From positions 310,001 to 374,000 of the forward strand of contig JAUIRK010000745.1 in assembly GCA_030549495.1 (NCBI GenBank): a stretch of 64,000 bases of DNA. Reading direction: 5' to 3'. Origin of the DNA: Nectonema munidae (taxonomy: Eukaryota > Nematomorpha > Nectonematoida > Nectonematidae). The translations under genes were made by a program, and so were the position numbers. Shown here one piece after another: positions 1 through 12,829 of this stretch (positions within the stretch are counted from its first letter, which is position 1; each line of letters starts with the position of its first letter). The notes below the pieces were generated by a model. That model did not search any database, had not been told where the DNA came from, and saw only the letters and a list, made by a program, of their open reading frames with translations.

Positions 1-600
1 CTTGCATTAAAATCTTCCATCTATATTTTGCTAACTGTCTCTACCTTAGTACAACCTACATGTGTTTCCAATTTTTACTTTCATGTCTTTTCTGCTCCTT
101 CATCGTTTCTTTCATCAAAACTAATGCGATAGGGTAATCTGTACGTGTACTCTTCTCTTGGCATCTTTGTAGAATTTCATTACTGCTTGAACTAAGCTCA
201 CCAATTCAATGGTTTCTTTTGATACTCGGTCGAAGGCTTTCCCTATATCAACAAAACATATCCCATCAATGTCATATGCCATAAGACCACCTCTCTTATA
301 AATTGGGAAAGTGTGCTAATATCGTGGCATGTCATCTCCACTTCGTTATTTCAGCGATCATCTGCTTCCGATGCCTTCACTTTTCTCGACATCCACAATC
401 CCATTCCATTTATTCCTTCTCTTCACTCATGATCGCTTCCTTGTGTTTTTTTTCAAATTCTATTTCGATCGTCCTGATCATATACCTCCAGTTACTCTCT
501 GTGATGCTATTTGAATATTTTTTCATGTTTCCAATTTTGTGAAACATTGAAACTCTGCTTTTGCTAACTTGATCCAACTTTTTTTGTTTCATTTTTCATT
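1..600 (-). mobile_element. LINE reverse-transcriptase fragment, decayed
   Basis: On the minus strand, 1-300 reads as a non-LTR reverse transcriptase piece with the motif FVDIGKAFDRVSKETIE, matching the classic (F)vDleKAfDrV motif that carries the first catalytic Asp. The reading is broken by stops and frame changes on both sides. It precedes the first visible TTF2 exon, so it probably lies in a TTF2 intron. The upstream limit within 300-600 is uncertain and clade is not assigned. Confidence 0.6.
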
Positions 601-1707
601 TCCTTTGGAACCGTTTTCTTTTCAAGAATCTCTGATATAACAATTCTTAATTTAATCAAACAGATCTTTTTCTTTCTTTTAAAGCTCTCTTCCTTCCTTT
701 CTTTGAATATCGACTTAACATCTTGTCAGTAACAAATTTCACCATGCTGGAGTTTACCTCCACTCACTCCACAGACCTTTTCTGCAGTTCTTGGTCATAT
801 AAAAAATCATCCTCTCACCAAGCTTTCCTTTGAATCGTCTTATCTTAATTTCCTTATTTTTGGGCCCTTAATGTGTAGGTCCTTTTTTATTTTTCTTATC
901 AGCAAATCTATAGTCCATCACAAAAGAATTTGCTATAGCTCTCATGAGCTAACTCTATTCTTTAATTTGTTAGGGCATTCTTTTTGGATTAACATAGTAT
1001 CAATCTCGATTTCTTTAGTCTTTCTTAGCCAAGTGGTTAAAATCTGTCTTCTTCGACACATCTCTCTTAAGTTTTGTGTCTATTATTAGAAGAAATTTGG
1101 AGCAAATTTGTATAGCCTGCGCTTGCTGACGCTAATCCTTTCCTTTTATGCGAGTTTGGGCATCAAGTAAAATACAAGTGGTTGATCGTGGAAAACAGAC
1201 TATAAATCTGGTTGTGATGTTCTGGCTGTCATAAGTTTTTTGAGATAAAAAAAATGCCTACATGTTTATTTTATCCTCCTTACCAATACAAATAATTGTC
1301 GATTTTCTCATGAAAATATTTATGGCTAAAATTTTCTTGTTAATTAGATAGCTCTCTGTACCATTAGAAGATTACAACATTTCCCCATGGGGTAATGTAC
1401 TTTGAAGTCGGGAACCACTCGCTCATGAATATGCGTGCTTTGGTATTCGCCGTATAATCAACTTCATTGTCAACCCATTTTTTTAGTAATTTAATATTTT
1501 ATTCTAAATGAAAACTGAGTCCCCTCTCTTCTAAAAAAATATTGAGAAATGTTTTATTGAGACTGCTAATCGGCTCGGCTTTACTGTCGCTTTAAAACGT
1601 ACAGAAAATACACATGCCCTCACTTCAAATTCCTTTCCATCATTTTACTGCTCTATTCTTGGTATCGGAATGAGTTTCAGGGAGTAAATGCTGCTGTATG
1701 CTTTAAG
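600..1707. other. AT-rich stretch upstream of first visible TTF2 exon
   Basis: Presumed TTF2 intron. Apart from possible LINE remains at its left end I recognise no exon, RNA gene or repeat here. A pyrimidine-rich acceptor-like sequence ends at 1680, but using it would bring an in-frame stop at 1704-1706 into the TTF2 frame. Confidence 0.5.
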
Positions 1708-2082
1708 CAAAACCAGAGAAGAACAGTCGTGTGCGTGGCCAAGTCCTTGTGTACATCCTGCGTCTGCAACAAATATGCTGCCACTTGAGCCTGCTGAAGA
1801 AGGCGATAGACAGGGATATCCTGCAAGAGGTTTTTCGCACTGAAAAGCTCGTCCACGCTAGCGACTGCCTGAAGGGGCGTTCCGACAACGCACTTCCACG
1901 CGATGGCAAGGACGAGGTGGATGGTGTGTGCGACGGCTTCAAGCAAATGCTCATTCAAGATGACGAGGACGTGAACTACGGATTCGACAGAGATCTTTTG
2001 CTTCAGAGCTACTTCAGTTCTTCCTACGAGAGTGCAAAGATCGCTTTCCTAAAGTCAAAGATCCAGAACTTCGTCGTTAAAG
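1708..2082 (+). CDS. TTF2: TTF2 exon a (first visible)
   Basis: Open in the TTF2 frame from 1707 after a stop at 1704-1706. Carries YILRLQQICCHLSLL, then an Asp/Glu-rich segment and SAKIAFLKSKIQNFVVK. The donor is AAAG|GTTTCT, with one base of the next codon left over. Candidate acceptor AGs are at 1706-1707, 1715-1716 and 1725-1726; I cannot choose among them. Confidence 0.85.
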
Positions 2083-5000
2083 GTTTCTTTCTCCGATTTA
2101 TCCCTTTGCACAACGCCACTTCGTGGGTTCTTTCGCTCACTATACGTTCTAAATGGATTAAATTGATCAAGGAATCCAAAATGTAGTGTAGATAGTTTTT
2201 GCCAAGTTCTAGAGATGGCTAAAATGATATAAAGTAAAGCTTTGTATAATGAATAGAAAAAGTTTGTTGCAGCCCCTTCCTGTTCCCCATCCCACTTGCG
2301 AATGGAAAGCATTGTTTTTAGCAACGCAGTCAAAAATCAAACATTACGCATTCATTTCTTTGAGCTTTCATAAACGACACGACTTTCTTTAATTCTTTAC
2401 CTCAAATTTTAAAATTAACTTTTTCACGTATAAATACGTCATTTTGGGAAATAAAATGGCGCTTTATACATAAATTTGGCGGATATTTAAAATTTTGTTA
2501 GAATATAGTAGAAATATTTAATTGGATGGGAATGTTTTAACTTAAATTACAAATATTCATGTTAAAATTTTACGCTTAATCCATATTTAACACACTGCAA
2601 ATGTATGAATAATCCGTTATAATGAACATTTTTAGAGTGTTATCGAACGTCTTTGTTCTTTTGATGTTTCAAAAGATCGTGGAAAAACTTTTGAGGAACT
2701 GTCTCCGGTGTTAAACTTCTAATCTTTTGAAAGATATTTTTTATTTATTTATTAATATAACATTTCATAAGTGAAAATAACTGAAAATGCAAAAAAAGAC
2801 AATTGGTTTTACAACCATGATACTATAAATATTAATCAAAATTAGTGTATTTTTTTAATTTTTTTTGAAATTTAACTTTAATATGACTAGAAAAATTGGA
2901 AAAAACAAGGGGTTCAAAAGACCCTCACCCTACCTTGTCACTATTAAGAAAATAATCAAAAATAACATTTTTTAAAAAAAGAAATTTAGAAAAAAGTTCA
3001 AGCATATGTCTTGTTATTTTAGGAAAAGTCAAAAAATTCAAAGATTAACTTGTAATAGTTAAAATTTAAATTAAGTTTTACAAAAAAAAAGGAGGGCGGG
3101 GGGTCTTCATTGAAATTGGTTAAGCTGATGTTAAATATATTTTGAGAGTTCAAAAATGGACTCTTGATTGAGATGATTCATAATATTTCCAACCACTTTC
3201 TTGAAAGCTGAGGAGAGCCACTTCAAGATTAGAAAATGTGGCATGACATTAGGCCAAAACTTCTCATCAACATCTTCGGGAACCACATGGCTACAATCTT
3301 TTGTTTCGATTATTTGACCATTATAGATAAGCAGTTCTTTTTCTCAAAGTGCACAAATTTTGAGAGACCATTCTCATCGAAGATACTTCTCAGAGAAATA
3401 AATATAAAACAGATGAAGACAGGATTTCCTAGCCGTTGTGCGCACGCTGATTTCTGCGCAGCGCCCTACTTTTATGCGCTTACCTGCATGTGCCCGCTCC
3501 CTCAACCAAAAGTCAGAAGATTGCTGGCGGCAGTCAGCATCTAACTCTCGAATAAGCGTCTAATTGTGGTCAGCGATTGATCATTTTCTGAGTGGACGTA
3601 GATCTAGAGCAGAAGTGATGACAATTAAAATATACGACAACGATGCATTCTCTGTCTGATAAAGCAAAGGTATACGCGTATGCCTTTTATTTTGGGTATT
3701 TTATTACTTGAAACAAGAACAAAACAATATGTTTGTATCTTCTTTACTCCAATAAATCGTTTAGTATACGATTTTTACAAAGTTGCGATTGAAAGTGATG
3801 AACAATTGAAAAAATGAAATAAATTAAAAATATTGAGGTGAAAGTAAAGAGCAGCATGAAATGAGATTTACGAGAATTTGAGTAAAGTTTGAGGGCAGGA
3901 CAGAGATGAAATCAAAAATGCGTGACTACTGGATTGGATCTAAACAAAAAAAGAAAAGCGAAACCACCAAAAAATAATAGGAACAAACGAAAATCAATAA
4001 ATCATTCCAGCATGTGATATATATCAAACGGAAATCGATCAGCCAATCTAATCCACATAAGTGTGTTTTGAAAGATTTTATATTTTGTAAATATCTTATG
4101 TGCGAAGGTAAACAATTCCAAATATTAAGCGAGAAAGCTACTGCGTGTATGAGCATTTGGGCAGTGCTTCACAAAAATATTAATCATTTCTGAAGTTGTG
4201 GGAAGGTATCCTATAATAATTACTTATAAAATATTTTGAAAAATAAGATGTGGAAATAGATTTTGTACATAAAAGTAGAAAGTGCCATGCGATTAAGTTG
4301 CTCGATCCTAAGAATACCATATCTTTTTCTTGTGACAACGGGTTGTTAATGCAGAAGTGATGACAATTAAAATATACGACAACGATGCATTCTCTGTCTG
4401 ATAAAGCAAAGGTATACGCGTATGCCTTTTATTTTGGGTATTTTATTACTTGAAACAAGAACAAAACAATATGTTTGTATCTTCTTTACTCCAATAAATC
4501 GTTTAGTATACGATTTTTACAAAGTTGCGATTGAAAGTGATGAACAATTGAAAAAATGAAATAAATTAAAAATATTGAGGTGAAAGTAAAGAGCAGCATG
4601 AAATGAGATTTACGAGAATTTGAGTAAAGTTTGAGGGCAGGACAGAGATGAAATCAAAAATGCGTGACTACTGGATTGGATCTAAACAAAAAAAGAAAAG
4701 CGAAACCACCAAAAAATAATAGGAACAAACGAAAATCAATAAATCATTCCAGCATGTGATATATATCAAACGGAAATCGATCAGCCAATCTAATCCACAT
4801 AAGTGTGTTTTGAAAGATTTTATATTTTGTAAATATCTTATGTGCGAAGGTAAACAATTCCAAATATTAAGCGAGAAAGCTACTGCGTGTATGAGCATTT
4901 GGGCAGTGCTTCACAAAAATATTAATCATTTCTGAAGTTGTGGGAAGGTATCCTATAATAATTACTTATAAAATATTTTGAAAAATAAGATGTGGAAATA

Positions 5001-8000
5001 GATTTTGTACATAAAAGTAGAAAGTGCCATGCGATTAAGTTGCTCGATCCTAAGAATACCATATCTTTTTCTTGTGACAACGGGTTGTTAACTTTCAACG
5101 AATTTGACAGCTCTATTTTGTAAGTACTAGTTTATTAGTATATGTGATGCTATTTGAAGCCCAAATTAAGTTACAATAACTAATTTTTGATTGAAAGAAT
5201 GCGTGAAGCAAAATTAACCTAGATTTCACTGTTAGCGTGGACGTTATATTAGTTATATAACCTAAAAACATGGATACATCCTTGATAACCTTTTTAAAGT
5301 GCATGTTAAATGATAAGTTGGATTGTAATTATAGAGCTTAACTTCTTCCAAAGTAGTTTGAGACAGTTTAAAATTTAATGCAGGACTATGACCTCTATAA
5401 TTATATATCATGTATTGAGTTTATTCATATTGATGGAGAGAAAATTGTGGATACACCAGCTATTAACTTTATCAAGAAATAAATTTACTGATAACACAAT
5501 CACCAGAATACAAGTAACAACTGCAATTTTTATCCTTAAAGTTAAATATATCATTAACATAGAGGTTGAAAAGAAGAGGTCTCAGCCTTGGGGAATACCA
5601 TTGTTGGAACAATTAATCCTAGAATTTTCCCCATTTATTTGGACATAATATTTCCTATCAGATAAATAATTTTTGATAAAATTTAAGAACTTACCTCTAA
5701 AGCCATATTTCTCTCATTTTAAAATAAGCAATTTATGATTAATCCGATCAAATGTTTGCTTAAGTCTAGAACATTTGATCTAACACTGAATTGATTACTA
5801 TTCAATAAATTATATTTAGAAACAAAAATGTTCATCCTAGTGAATATAATTTTTTCAAAGAGTTTGCCGGAAAATGGTTGAATTGATATCGGACGATAAT
5901 TACTAGGTTCGGTTTTCTTAGCAGATTTATATACGGGTATTATGTTTGTTAATTTTAATGTTTCTGGGTATCTTCCATCTTTGTGCATTTTATTGAATAT
6001 GTGAATTAACGGCTTTATTGAATAAAGGGAACGGCAATTTTTGTTAAATTTATCATCAGATGAATTGTGGTCTTCATTTCGTTACAAGCAATTAATATTT
6101 CGTTAATACAAATTTCATTAAAATAAAATGAAGTAGGATAGGACTTTATATATTTATCATAGGAAAAAACTTCATCATTACAATTGTAAGAACTGAAAAA
6201 GTAATTAGAAAATTGATCTGCGTGAATAGAAACTGAATCATTCTTTTTGCGCTTACCTAACATTTCATTTATAACGTTTTTTTTAATGTTATTATATGTT
6301 TCTCAAATTTTTGTATTCTTTTCTATTATATTCATTTTATTCTAGAATCTACTTTTTAAACAGCTTCTCTTTGTTAAACTTAATAAGTTTTAGTTCGTTA
6401 TTATACCAAGGTTTACAAAAAAATTTACGGAAGCTAAGTTATTATTATTTTTTTAAAGGGAAAAGATATATCAATAAGTTTTTCAATTTTTAGCATTAAA
6501 AGTAAACAAAAAGCGTAACGTCTAAATTGAGCTAAGGTCTCAACTTTCTTTGAATAAATTTTGGTAAAATGTAGAAAAATTAATTTGACTATAGACTCTA
6601 AGGTTATTATTAGTAGGAATAGATCTAAAATGAGATGGAAAATAATTAGTGAGACAGAGAAAACATGGAAAATGATCAGAAATATCGATTTTTACTATAA
6701 ATGAGATATACCCTTGTAAATTTGATATTGTGGCTAAAATGTTATCAATTATTGTAGCCAAGTTGCAACCATATCTAGTACATGCTTTAATGCTTGTTGG
6801 TACAAGGCCTATTTCGTGCATGTTGTTGATAAAACACAGTCGATAACTTTACTCCAAATCTGAGTCACACCTAAAATGTCAATTGTGTCAGCAGGACCAA
6901 TATCAACAAATTTAGTAAATGATACTTCATTTTCTAAAACCTGTCACGAAGATGCTAAAATAGATCGCCATTGGAAGAAGGTTGGAAACGAGTGCAGTTT
7001 GGACGAAATTAGCGTGGGCCCTTCGCTCCCACTTATCAAATGTATCTTGACCTCTTTCCTTGCGTTACTGACAGACAAGTGCATTGTGGTGTCGCAGTGG
7101 ACGTCGCTTCTGGGAGTGATGCTGGCACATCTACGCCACCTGCAGATCAAGTGCTCGATGCTGGACGGTTCCTTAAAAATGGGAGACCGGCAGCTCATCG
7201 TCGACGACTTCAACTGCTCCTCCTCACCTACTAAGGTCCTGCTTCTTTCCTTGAAAGCCGGCGGATTGGGCCTGAATCTTACAGGAGCTTCTCACATCTT
7301 CTTGCTCGATCTGCACTGGAATCCTACTCTTGAACAACAAGCGATCGATAGGATATATCGGTAAGGAGTCTTTTTAAACATCACACATCATCCTAAATAC
7401 CTTTTTTGTCTAGGTTGACTAAGCCCTATCCAAAGAAGTTGTATTTGATCAGAAATGAATGTTTTTAAGTCATTCCAAAATTAGTCTTAATGCTGATAAA
7501 TATCTCTGATAATATTCAATGGATTTATTGGAATTCGACGCATCCCAAATGTTTGTTCTGACATAGGACACTAGTAATCTCACCATCAATATTTTATCAA
7601 ATTCGTTAAAGTCATATTCCCCAAAATTTAAACTTACTCTACTCTCTTATCATTGAAGTGCCATTATAGAATTATTATAATATTTTTCATAAATTTGTTT
7701 TCACTAATAAATGTTTTCTGGTATAATTAACACGTTTAAGAGCTTCGAAAGAAATATGAATAAATATTTCCTCTAAAATATGCATATTGATTCGCTTTTA
7801 TTTGAAGCAAAAAATGAAATTTTAGTTACCTAGATTTTTTTCAAAGAATTAGAATTTATTCTAAAAATTAAAATAGGATGAAAGTGAATTCCTCAATCTC
7901 CCAAGTTATTCTTACTTCTATGCTTAAGTTTTACTCAGCAACAACATGGGTTTGTAAAGTTGCCATTTTAATCGCTTGAGCAAGTGATGCTTTCGCTTTG

Positions 8001-8514
8001 AGATGCTCGTTAAAATGTAACTATATGATATTTATAAAAAGATTCCGAGCAGGTAAATTGTTATTTAGTGTGCCACGCCGCTTCTTTTGACATAAATTAA
8101 TCTGAATAAACTCAGAATCCTTAAAAATGGACGTAAAATCACAAAGTAACACTATTTTTTAAATCTAATAAACTAAAAACAAAATATTTAGAGAAAAAAA
8201 ATTTCGCAAGTTTCAAATTTGTAATGTCTTTTTTAGGGTCAGTTATAGCGTAACTTTAAAATTTTCCTTGTGAATGTTTTATAGAAGTTTTTCACTGTGG
8301 TTCATGCCTGTATTTTTTCTTACTTTTTAGAATTGGGCAAAGTAAAGACGTAACGATTCACAAGTTTGTTTGCGAAGACACCATCGAAGAAAGGATTTTG
8401 AGCATTCAAAAGAACAAAATTAACTTCGCACAATCTCTCATTGAAGGCAGCAAAGTTGTGTCCAACTCTCAACTCTCTTTGGCGGATCTTAAGATCATTT
8501 TCAGCCTTAAATAA
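1708..8514 (+). CDS. TTF2: TTF2-like SNF2 ATPase, C-terminal part (3 exons: ~1708-2082, 7075-7360, 8331-8514)
   Basis: Encodes the C-terminal helicase half of transcription termination factor 2 (lodestar), a nuclear SNF2-family, double-strand-DNA-dependent ATPase that releases RNA polymerase II transcripts. Visible in order: the family hallmark LRLQQICCHLSLLKKA, a low-conservation acidic insert, then helicase motifs CIVVSQW, LDGSLKMGDRQ, LKAGGLGLNLTGASH, LDLHWNP and QAIDRIYRIGQSKDV (motif VI), and the conserved tail FVCEDTIEERIL to LADLKIIFSLK before TAA. Exons join in phase: VVK-D across intron 2083-7074 and IYR-IGQ across 7361-8330. The family name is chosen over other SNF2 proteins because the pre-motif and tail fit TTF2 throughout. 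The N-terminal ATPase half lies off the left edge. The first exon's acceptor is uncertain within 1707-1727. Confidence 0.92.
2083..3608. other. TTF2 intron, left part, nothing recognised
   Basis: Strongly AT-rich intron sequence between the donor at 2083 and the LINE 3' region. No coding pattern, RNA gene or recognisable repeat is visible. Confidence 0.5.
3609..5091. repeat. 741-bp tandem duplication (3609-4349 and 4351-5091)
   Basis: The sequence starting GCAGAAGTGATGACAATT at 3609 starts again at 4351 and runs in step, offset 742 bp, to TTGTTAA at 4349 and 5091, with a single T between units. By eye the two copies look identical, including two equal 76-residue minus-strand frames at 3926-4156 and 4668-4898. 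The unit is the 3' end of the surrounding LINE: C-terminal coding region plus about 315 bp of presumed 3' UTR. Confidence 0.95.
3609..6925 (-). mobile_element. Decayed CR1/Jockey-type LINE inside TTF2 intron
   Basis: A non-LTR retrotransposon in antisense to TTF2. Reading leftward on the minus strand: endonuclease end with ISDHFPCFLCL (about 6925-6540), a linker (6263-6015), reverse transcriptase with LTNIIPVYKSAKK and NYRPISIQP (5988-5719), PLLFNLYVNDIF followed by YSGD where the catalytic YADD is expected (about 5600-5400), the thumb-like SKISYCNLIWA (5304-5113), and the C-terminal FSLNIWNCLPSHIR. Many stops and frame changes separate the pieces, so it is dead. The 3'-terminal 741 bp occur twice in tandem. 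Clade is inferred from motif style only. Confidence 0.8.
7075..7360 (+). CDS. TTF2: TTF2 exon b, helicase C-terminal domain
   Basis: The acceptor is pyrimidine-rich ending TTACTGACAG at 7074; the donor is ATATCG|GTAAGG at 7361. The exon carries helicase motifs IV to VI: SQWTSLLGV, LDGSLKMGDRQ, LLLSLKAGGLGLNLTGA, LDLHWNP and QQAIDRIYR. Open frame continues leftward to 6876, but that part is intron and LINE sequence, because the phase match to exon a requires entry at 7075. Confidence 0.93.
7361..8330. other. TTF2 last intron, nothing recognised
   Basis: GT-AG intron of 970 bp between the motif VI exon and the terminal exon. AT-rich, with no repeat or RNA gene that I can recognise. Confidence 0.6.
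8331..8514 (+). CDS. TTF2: TTF2 terminal exon
   Basis: The acceptor is TTTTTAG at 8330. It completes motif VI (IGQSKDVTIHKF) and encodes the conserved C-terminus FVCEDTIEERILSIQ through LADLKIIFSLK and TAA at 8512-8514. In human TTF2 the chain also ends just after the LADLRVLF segment, so the end appears intact. Confidence 0.93.
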
Positions 8515-8604
8515 CGCATTCGCTTTCTTTTCCTTTTTGTGGAGTGGTGCTTCTTTCCATTTGATTGGTGCAAACAAGCAGGCCTGTTGGTCCCCTTTCA
8601 TCGC

Positions 8605-8610
8605 AATAAA
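8605..8610 (+). terminator. Candidate poly(A) signal of TTF2
   Basis: AATAAA 91 nt after the TTF2 stop codon. Two more overlapping AATAAA-like words follow near 8671-8682, so the exact cleavage site is open. Confidence 0.5.
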
Positions 8611-10779
8611 TGTTAAAAAAGATAGTTCGCATATTCTGCATAAGCGATGTCATAACTTCGCAAACCATGAATAAACAAATAAATCGGTGAAAATAGTCTA
8701 ATGTGAAGTGCGAGTGAATTACGGCCCGTTTCAAAAATAAAAATCACTTTGAAAGAGATAACCAGACTGCTAGGAATTGATAGAAAACCCGTTTCCTTGA
8801 GAGTATCTCAACGCGTCATATGAATCAGTGTCGCTTAACTTTCCATTTCCTACCCGCTTTTCGAAATACTAATCACTGTAATTTTTGCGAATGTGCGAAT
8901 CTATAAAAAGGGTTATTTCAATTATGTCTTATTTGTCTCCTTTTCTAAGTTGTATTCTTCAAGGTGAAATTCACAACTGACATTTATTTCGCTAATCCAT
9001 GATCATTTGTTGATATTCCTATTTTCGCCGATAAAGTAACATCCCTGCGTTCCTGAAAATACACATAGCGCCAAAATGTCAAGAATTGCAGTGTTTGAAT
9101 TTAAGTTAAATAGCTACTTATCAGTAATATCGTCAGTGAACGTTTATTTTTAACTAACTGACTAACCTACATTTTTAATTTAACTACTATTCTTCATTTA
9201 ATTAACTCTTTCCCCATTGTGCATTTCAACGATGCAATCCTGCAAGTAGTTTTTTAATTTTCTAATAAAATGGTGAATTTTGTTAATTAAATTTGAGGGT
9301 AATAGTGAGTACTCCTCAATTGAATTATAAGAGCACTGAACGAGATTATTAGAAACTAAATTATAGCCACATAATCAAAAAATAGATTATTTTTACAAAC
9401 GTGGCTATTCGTTTATTTATATAAAAATCAAACGCATTGCAAGCTATCTTGCAAATTTTTATATTCTTGTCTCCCCTTTTATCTAAATCAAATCACATGG
9501 ACAAATAAATGTTTTTATGAAATTGAGGTGTTGTCTCCACTCTCTTGAGGTTTGCGAGATATGTGTGCATTAGTAATGGTGGTGGTGGTGCTTGCACCCC
9601 TTCACAAACCGACAAGTGGTTGTGTGGACCCTTCCGCATTGATAGATTCCCAGCTCAACAATCCAGCCCAAATGTTGAGCAATCAGACACAAAAAAAGTT
9701 CTTATGGTGTGGTGAGGGAGTCTGGCTTCTGATTGATCAATTCTGGGTGCTTGTGAATTGATAATTGTATGGATGGCGCATCAAACAACCAACAAACTAA
9801 AAAAGTGCATTAGTAATCAGTTCCTGGATCGCGGTTCACTTTTTATCATACTCGCAACATGCTGGCTTGTCTTGTCCTTAGGTTAGGGAGAGAATCAAAG
9901 CTACATTGTATTCAAAAGGAAAGATAATGGAAGGAGAGCGGGGAAAACTCATCCTTACGCAATCCTAGGAATCTGTTCACGCTGGATTCCTGCGCAAAAC
10001 TAAACTCATCCACACTGCACCATCTAATGCGCAACCTGCAATCGCTAGTATAAAAACATTCACCAAAAATGTTTTATTCAATCAGTAAAATGAGGCTCTG
10101 CTTTAATACCTATATATATATTTCAAGCTTCACTACACGCAATACACTCTTAATGATTCTCTCATTTATTTATATTTTAATTTATGGAAGTCATCTTAAT
10201 TGAAAAATATTGAGATAACAGGAATAGATTTGGAAAATAATCTTTATTTGAACAATTAATTTCGATGTACAACGAACACTGTTTTCAAGTTGAAAAATAA
10301 ATACTGAAGAAGTGAAAGTATAAATGTATAGATTTTAAAATTCTACCCACAATTCTCGATAAATTGAAATAAAAACTCAACCTCGAAAAGGGCATACATC
10401 TAGATATAGTTTGAAGTATCTTTGATCAAATTAAGATTCATTTTATATATACATCAAAGAAAAACATAAATAAACACATGAAGAATCTAAATATTTAGTA
10501 ATTCATAAAACAGCTCTTGCAAAAAGGTTTTTTTCGCAGAGAAACTGCTCTCTGGAATAAACAAAATGTCCAAATCCACTCTTGCAAGACCTAGAAATGT
10601 TTTAATAATGCAAAGGGTAATAAATAAAAGTTAAAACCGGTCATGAACCTTTCTAATGATGTAACTTTTTTGCGCTTAACTTTTATATAATTAAGATTTC
10701 GCGTTCTAATAATAATAATAATAAATCGGGTTTACGGCTACTTACCAGCAAGTGTTAGGGTCTAGCCAGAGTTCCAAAC
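8611..10779. other. Intergenic, nothing recognised
   Basis: AT-rich sequence between TTF2 and a LINE remnant. A short open frame at 9552-9761 (69 codons) has no recognisable domain, and short repeated words near it (GTGCATTAGTAAT) hint at an unidentified repeat. Confidence 0.5.
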
Positions 10780-11345
10780 TTGAAAACACATAAAAAGACA
10801 ACCTAATTTTACATTTCCAAATTCCCTATTTTGTTCATCTCCTATTTCTTTTTTTCATATCCTTAAGAACTACTTCTTTCCATGCTAATTTTGGACTGCC
10901 CTTAGATTTGCCTATAGTTTGCTGTTTGCATCTACTTCAGCTTTTGGTCTTAAGCTGGTCTTCTGTTTACATGCCCAATCCACCTTAATCTTTGCCTCTC
11001 TATTACTTTATTGATTTCATCTACATTACACAAACTTTTTATTTTTTCATTGCTTAACTTGTCTTTTCAATTAGATTTACAAAGAATTCAAACATTCCCT
11101 TCTCAGTTGTGTTTAGCCTATTTTTCTCAACTTCTTTTAACGCCCACCTTTGACTACTGTATACTAAACTAGATCGAATACAACTTTTATAAAGATAACA
11201 CTTTATGTTTAAAGAAAAAGTATTATCACATAGAACACTCCTTAAAGATTTAAATTTCTCCGAAGCTAGTTTTATTCTGTGTTCTATTGAGTTACGAACA
11301 CTACCTATCTGATCTATAACCTCTCCCTAGTAACAAAATTGATTA
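10780..11345 (-). mobile_element. LINE 3' fragment (RT C-terminal end)
   Basis: On the minus strand the pieces LVYSSQRWALKEVEK, RQRLRWIGHVNRR and a following GKSKGSPKLAWKEVVLKD can be read in differing frames. This is the C-terminal pattern of a non-LTR reverse transcriptase, where a (L)RWxGHVxRR stretch is followed by GxxxRGRPxxxWxDxV. Frame shifts and stops show it is inactive. It abuts the piggyBac remnant on its right. Confidence 0.65.
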
Positions 11346-11373
11346 ACCTTTTCTAGTTCTTATCTTTTATTAC

Positions 11374-12827
11374 TCACTTTTCTTTACATAATTTCAACTC
11401 TTTGAGATAGGGTGGCCTGAATATAAAAAGGAGACACCTTCTGTTAGCCATAACTGTTCCACACAAAGAAACATCTTGGCCATTACACCAAATGAAAAGT
11501 TCATGACTAGTAAAAAATCGATCAATGTATAATCCACAACCTTTTGGGATGCTACTATTTTTTATCAAAAGCTTTCACGCGTTCAAAACAGAAAAGTAAA
11601 AGGGGTCCTGTAAACCATACATGTAAATTTCAGGTTTCATACAGTAAAAATATTTAGCGTCTTTCAAGTGATAAAACTTCACCCCATAGTGGTCGGGCTT
11701 CTTAGGGTCATACATTTTTATCGAGCACCCTCCTCTGAAAGTTACTAGTTGCACATCTATCGTGAGCGCTGATTGGGGAGTCCAATATCTTGAAAATTTA
11801 CTATAGAAGTGGTCAGGTAGCTTTCTTATAGCGCTTATTTTGTCCAAGGGATCTCTCTTATTTTTTGTTAAAACGGATAAAAACATGCATGAGAGTGAAC
11901 ATATCCCATCCAAGCTTGCTCATTGGCTGAACTTGAAAACAAATCGGAAACATTGACTTTTTGATCTCTATTTTAACCGATACTAATCAAGGCACTAAAG
12001 TAGGCTAAGAGATGATGAAAACTTTTATAACAATGATGCAAATTCGAATACTTATAGGACTTATCTATCTGGAAAAGTAAAAAACGGTCTAGAATACAAT
12101 TTTCTAGTAGTAAAAATACAATTTTATTATGTTAATTTATCATTTTTCAATTCGTACAATTTTGAACTTTTGATGAATTGCTTACCAATATACCCCAACA
12201 AACAAAAAGCAAGAACATATTCTATTATGTTAGCTTTGAAATTGATAGTAGTACAATGCAAATGAACTTTTTGAAACTAAAAGAAAAGTTTTGAAAGAAA
12301 AAAAGAAATTAAATTATCCTAACGCTAACCTAAACCATAGACTCAAATTTTAAAACTAAAATTGAGTTAAGCTATTCAAAACCTTATTAGTGTATTTGAC
12401 TCATCAAAAATTTAGCCCCACAACTAGAAAACTAAGGAAAGGTTAGATGTGGCATATATCATGCATGCATATATTTTTGTAATACCTGAAATTTGAATCT
12501 ATTTTTGCCAGAGTCATCGAATAAATGTGAGCTATGATGCTAGTATGAAAGAAGACTAAGAACATCTTTTGTCTTTTTGGCCTGTCCCTTGCGCCTATTA
12601 GGTCTTTCACTAAGGTCTCTTATGTTACTTCTTTCTGGCCTTCCAGTATGGCTTAAAGCCGGTTCCCAAGAATATTCAGTTCCACCAGGAGTAATCAAGG
12701 TTTGGTCAGTAATATTTAAGTCAATGCCAGAACTGCTGTAAGAAGAAGAATGTAATGAAGACGAAGAACTTCTTTCAGAAGACTCAACATCAAAAAAGGA
12801 GGTGGTAGACATGATAAGAAAAATCAC
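11374..12827 (-). pseudogene. piggyBac-type transposase remnant 1
   Basis: DDE transposase relic of the piggyBac (DDE_Tnp_1_7) family, in pieces. The Ser-rich N-terminus (12827-12540) contains TEYSWEP and GRPERSNIRD. After about 600 bp without clear coding follow FSRYWTPQSALTIDVQLVTF, which bears the first catalytic Asp (families usually have TIDEQ), then MKPEIYMYGL and [16 protein letters not shown] (second Asp region, 11568-11374). The C-terminal third is missing. At least one frame change separates the last two blocks. No terminal repeats or TTAA flanks were identified. Confidence 0.75.
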
Positions 12828-12829
12828 GA

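Noticed and set aside
1677-1958. Minus-strand open frame of 93 codons
   Set aside because: Shadow of the TTF2 exon on the other strand; the plus-strand reading matches a known protein.
3609-5091. CRISPR-like or satellite interpretation of the direct repeat
   Set aside because: Only two long copies, no spacers, and the unit is clearly a LINE 3' end in an animal gene.
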